From Brachybacterium massiliense (GTDB taxonomy: Bacteria; Actinomycetota; Actinomycetes; Actinomycetales; Dermabacteraceae), in contig NZ_FXXB01000008.1 in NCBI RefSeq assembly GCF_900184245.1, positions 1,223,763 to 1,287,762 of the forward strand: 64,000 bases of DNA, in the 5' to 3' direction. The notes under the pieces are model-generated. The model was given only the letters and a program-made list of their open reading frames with translations, made no database searches and was not told the DNA's origin. The position numbers and the translations under genes were made by a program. This document shows, in pieces, positions 61,989-64,000 of the stretch (position 1 is its first letter; every line of letters starts with the position of its first letter).

Positions 61989-64000
61989 TCATGCGCGGGG
62001 GCGTCGTGCGTCCACCCGCACCAGCACCTCCGCGTCGTAGTTCTGAGAGGAGCGCATCTCCCCGCGGTACCAGGCGAGCACCTCACGCTCCGGGTCGCCC
62101 GGCACAGCGATCGGGCGGAAGTTGCTCGCGGTCGAGTGTTCGGTGACCGGGGTCCAGGTCCAGCTGCTCCCGCCATCGCGGGTGCGGCCGTGGAAGATCT
62201 CGTGGACGCTCAGCGCGGTGCCGTCGCGCGGGTCGACCACGGTGGAGATCCACAGGGAGTCCGGGTCCGACGGGTCGATCGTGCCGAGGCCGGTGTAGTC
62301 CTCCTCGTGGGCGAGCAGCTGCGGGCCGGCGTGCGCGAGGTGGCGGACCTGCCATTCGCTCTGGCCCGGGGCGAGCACGGCCCACAGGAAGCGGTGGTCG
62401 ATCGGTGCGGTCTCGCGGCGGCTGGTGTCGGTGCCGAGGGTGTCGTCGGCCCGGGCGGTCATCAGCGCCACCAGCGTGCCGTCCGCGAAGCGTCGCAGGT
62501 CGGTGGTCCAGGCGTGGGTCATCGTGGCGCCGCCCCAGGTGGAGCCGCTGGCGAGCACGCAGGTGAGGTCCTCGGCCCGCGGCGCGGTCTGTGCGAGGCC
62601 GCGGCCCAGCTCGCCCACCGCGGTCCCGTCGGCCCGATGCAGGCGGCCGCCTGCGAGGTAGCCGTGCCAGATGGAGGTGGCGTAGTCGCGGGGATGGTGC
62701 TCGGTGATGATCAGGTCGATGCGGTCGTCGGTGCCCAGGTGGGTGCCGGAGGCGTAGCGGGCGTAGCCGTTGACGTAGCCGATCTTCTCGCGGGTCAGCA
62801 GGCGGCCGCCGAACTGCCAGGTCTCGCCGTCATCGTGGGAGACGAGGTAGCAGGGGTCGTCGTTGAGCGCACGCACGAAGCAGTGCAGCACCCCGTCGAG
62901 CCGGTGCACGTTCTGGTAGGTGACGCCGCGCCCGCCGCCGAGGGTCCGCATCTGCTCCGGGGACTCGAACAGAGTGGTCCAGTCCAGCGCTCGCTCCTCG
63001 CCCCAGACAGTCGGGTCGGCGGTCTCGCTGACCCGCCAGCGGGTGAGGTCGTCGCTCTTGTGACGGCTGTAGACGGCGACCCAGCGCCCGTCGGCCCGGC
63101 GCCACAGCGCCGGGTTGTCGTGGTCATCGGATTCGAGGCCCTCATGGAGCACGACGGTGCGGGCGGAGCCCGGTTCACCGAGCCGGTCGAGGTCCACCAC
63201 GTGCAGGTTCACGTCCCCTCCGCGCCGCTCGCCGTCGGCCCCGCCGGTGGAGGCGACTGCTCCGAGCAGCAGCGTGCCGGTCGCGGCGTCGACCAGGGCG
63301 CGCTCGTCCTGGAACCAGCACCAGCCGCCGTTGTGGCTGATCAGCGCGGTGCGGGCGGTGGTGGGGGCGGGTGAGACGGTGACCAGCTCACCGACAACGG
63401 CCTGCGATTCGGGGGTCTCGCGGGTGGTGGGGGCGGCGGGGATCCCGTCGGCCTCGCGCAGCGCGGCGAGCGCGCCCGCCGCCTCGGCGGCGAGGTCCTG
63501 CCAGTGGCATTCGATCGAGACGGCGCCGCGGTAGCCGCCCTCGCGCAGGAAGGCGAGGAAGGCGCGCAGCGGCCAGTCGCCCTGGCCGGGCGGTCGGCGG
63601 TCGGTGTCGGCGATATGGGCGTGGGCGACGCGTCCGGCGTGCTCGCGCACCACCTCGAGGCTCTCCTGCTCGAGCATGATGTGGAAGAGGTCCGCGACCA
63701 CGCGCATGCCCTCGAGGTCGTGCGCGTCGAGAAACTCGACCGCCTCGGCGAGGGTGTTGATCTGGTCGGTCTCGCCGCGGTGCAGCGGTTCGAGGATCGC
63801 CTCGAGGCCGTGCTCGGCGGCGAGATCGCGGGCGAGCCGCACGGAGCGGGCCAGCTGCTCCCGGGCTGCGGCGGGGTCGACGCCCTCGGGGGTGGTGCGG
63901 GCGGCGCCGGAGCCCAGCACGATCGTGGCGCCGGGGCGGGCACGACGGGCCGCGGCGGTCATCACCAGGCGCAGGTGCTGGGCGATCGCCTCGTGGTCCG
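61989..64000 (-). CDS. TIM-barrel isomerase fused to BNR-repeat domain, 5' end beyond window
   Basis: The visible 670 residues join two domains. The first ~185 are the C-terminal half of a xylose isomerase-like TIM barrel (PGATIVLGSGAARTTPEGVD, EAILEPLHRGETDQINTLAEAVEFL, GYRGAVSIECHWQDLAAEA). The rest (about 225-670) resembles the BNR_4 sialidase-like propeller family: TALISHNGGWCWFQDERALVDAATGTLLLGAV, DDHDNPALWRRADGRWVAVYSRH, QNVHRLDGVLHCFVRALNDDPCYLVSHDDGETW with an Asp-box-like turn, and KIGYVNGYARYASG. The frame is open to base 64000. GTG 63965 and the ATG following it lie within the barrel, so they are not the real start. Confidence 0.85.
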   Translation of the reverse strand, partial: DHEAIAQHLRLVMTAAARRARPGATIVLGSGAARTTPEGVDPAAAREQLARSVRLARDLAAEHGLEAILEPLHRGETDQINTLAEAVEFLDAHDLEGMRVVADLFHIMLEQESLEVVREHAGRVAHAHIADTDRRPPGQGDWPLRAFLAFLREGGYRGAVSIECHWQDLAAEAAGALAALREADGIPAAPTTRETPESQAVVGELVTVSPAPTTARTALISHNGGWCWFQDERALVDAATGTLLLGAVASTGGADGERRGGDVNLHVVDLDRLGEPGSARTVVLHEGLESDDHDNPALWRRADGRWVAVYSRHKSDDLTRWRVSETADPTVWGEERALDWTTLFESPEQMRTLGGGRGVTYQNVHRLDGVLHCFVRALNDDPCYLVSHDDGETWQFGGRLLTREKIGYVNGYARYASGTHLGTDDRIDLIITEHHPRDYATSIWHGYLAGGRLHRADGTAVGELGRGLAQTAPRAEDLTCVLASGSTWGGATMTHAWTTDLRRFADGTLVALMTARADDTLGTDTSRRETAPIDHRFLWAVLAPGQSEWQVRHLAHAGPQLLAHEEDYTGLGTIDPSDPDSLWISTVVDPRDGTALSVHEIFHGRTRDGGSSWTWTPVTEHSTASNFRPIAVPGDPEREVLAWYRGEMRSSQNYDAEVLVRVDARRPRA

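Overview
The window is about 64 kb of very GC-rich, gene-dense actinobacterial DNA. Near-universal G/C third codon positions, many GTG starts, leaderless-looking genes, a DUF222/HNH endonuclease, a DUF1206 membrane protein, RNase J and at least five LacI-type regulators tied to glycoside hydrolases suggest Micrococcales, most like Brachybacterium (Dermabacteraceae). The genus is an inference; no rRNA is present. No prophage, insertion sequence or CRISPR array was seen.

Layout. 1-3390: a Mn/Fe-type ABC importer (minus strand, permease cut by the window edge) faces a ribonucleotide reductase small subunit. The shared control region holds a DtxR/MntR-like box and two NrdR-like boxes 31 bp apart. 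The NrdF carries Gln, Ser and Lys in place of three metal-ligand glutamates, the signature of the metal-free class Ie (QSK) enzymes. 3419-9327: a PNPOx-family flavoprotein, an AbgT transporter with an M20 amidohydrolase, and a MetP/MetS-type sodium symporter with a 35-residue partner. 9720-15016: an ECF vitamin-type transporter operon whose S component is fused to two HAD phosphatase domains. 15196-22946: a LacI regulator, tRNA-Ser(GGA), an inactive-looking zinc-peptidase homologue, an S9 peptidase, a CE1758/CE1759-type flavin monooxygenase/reductase pair and an exported low-complexity protein.

23165-32027: sugar catabolism, with two TIM-barrel isomerase-like proteins, a LacI regulator, an ATP-grasp protein, a Gfo/Idh/MocA-DUF993-isomerase operon and a divergent GH95 fucosidase. 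32120-38576: a lipoprotein whose 3' end lies in a 62-bp perfect inverted repeat, the HNH protein, RNase J and an alpha/beta hydrolase.

38738-60303: an arabinan/arabinose island interrupted by thyA-folA and an FAD oxidoreductase. It has two GH51 arabinofuranosidases, a Tat-exported GH43 arabinanase, an SBP-permease-permease ABC importer, araB-araD-araA, an alditol-oxidase-like flavoprotein, a GH27 enzyme and LacI regulators. Similar AACGTT-centred palindromes precede several of these units, so they probably form one regulon: export arabinanase, import oligosaccharides, cut them with GH51/GH27, then convert arabinose through AraA, AraB and AraD. 60371-64000: a toxin-antitoxin pair, DUF1206 protein, and a TIM-barrel/BNR fusion cut by the right edge.

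Many convergent or unit-end gaps hold strong GC-rich hairpins without U-tracts that probably act as terminators. Three short reading frames without start codons look like gene remnants.
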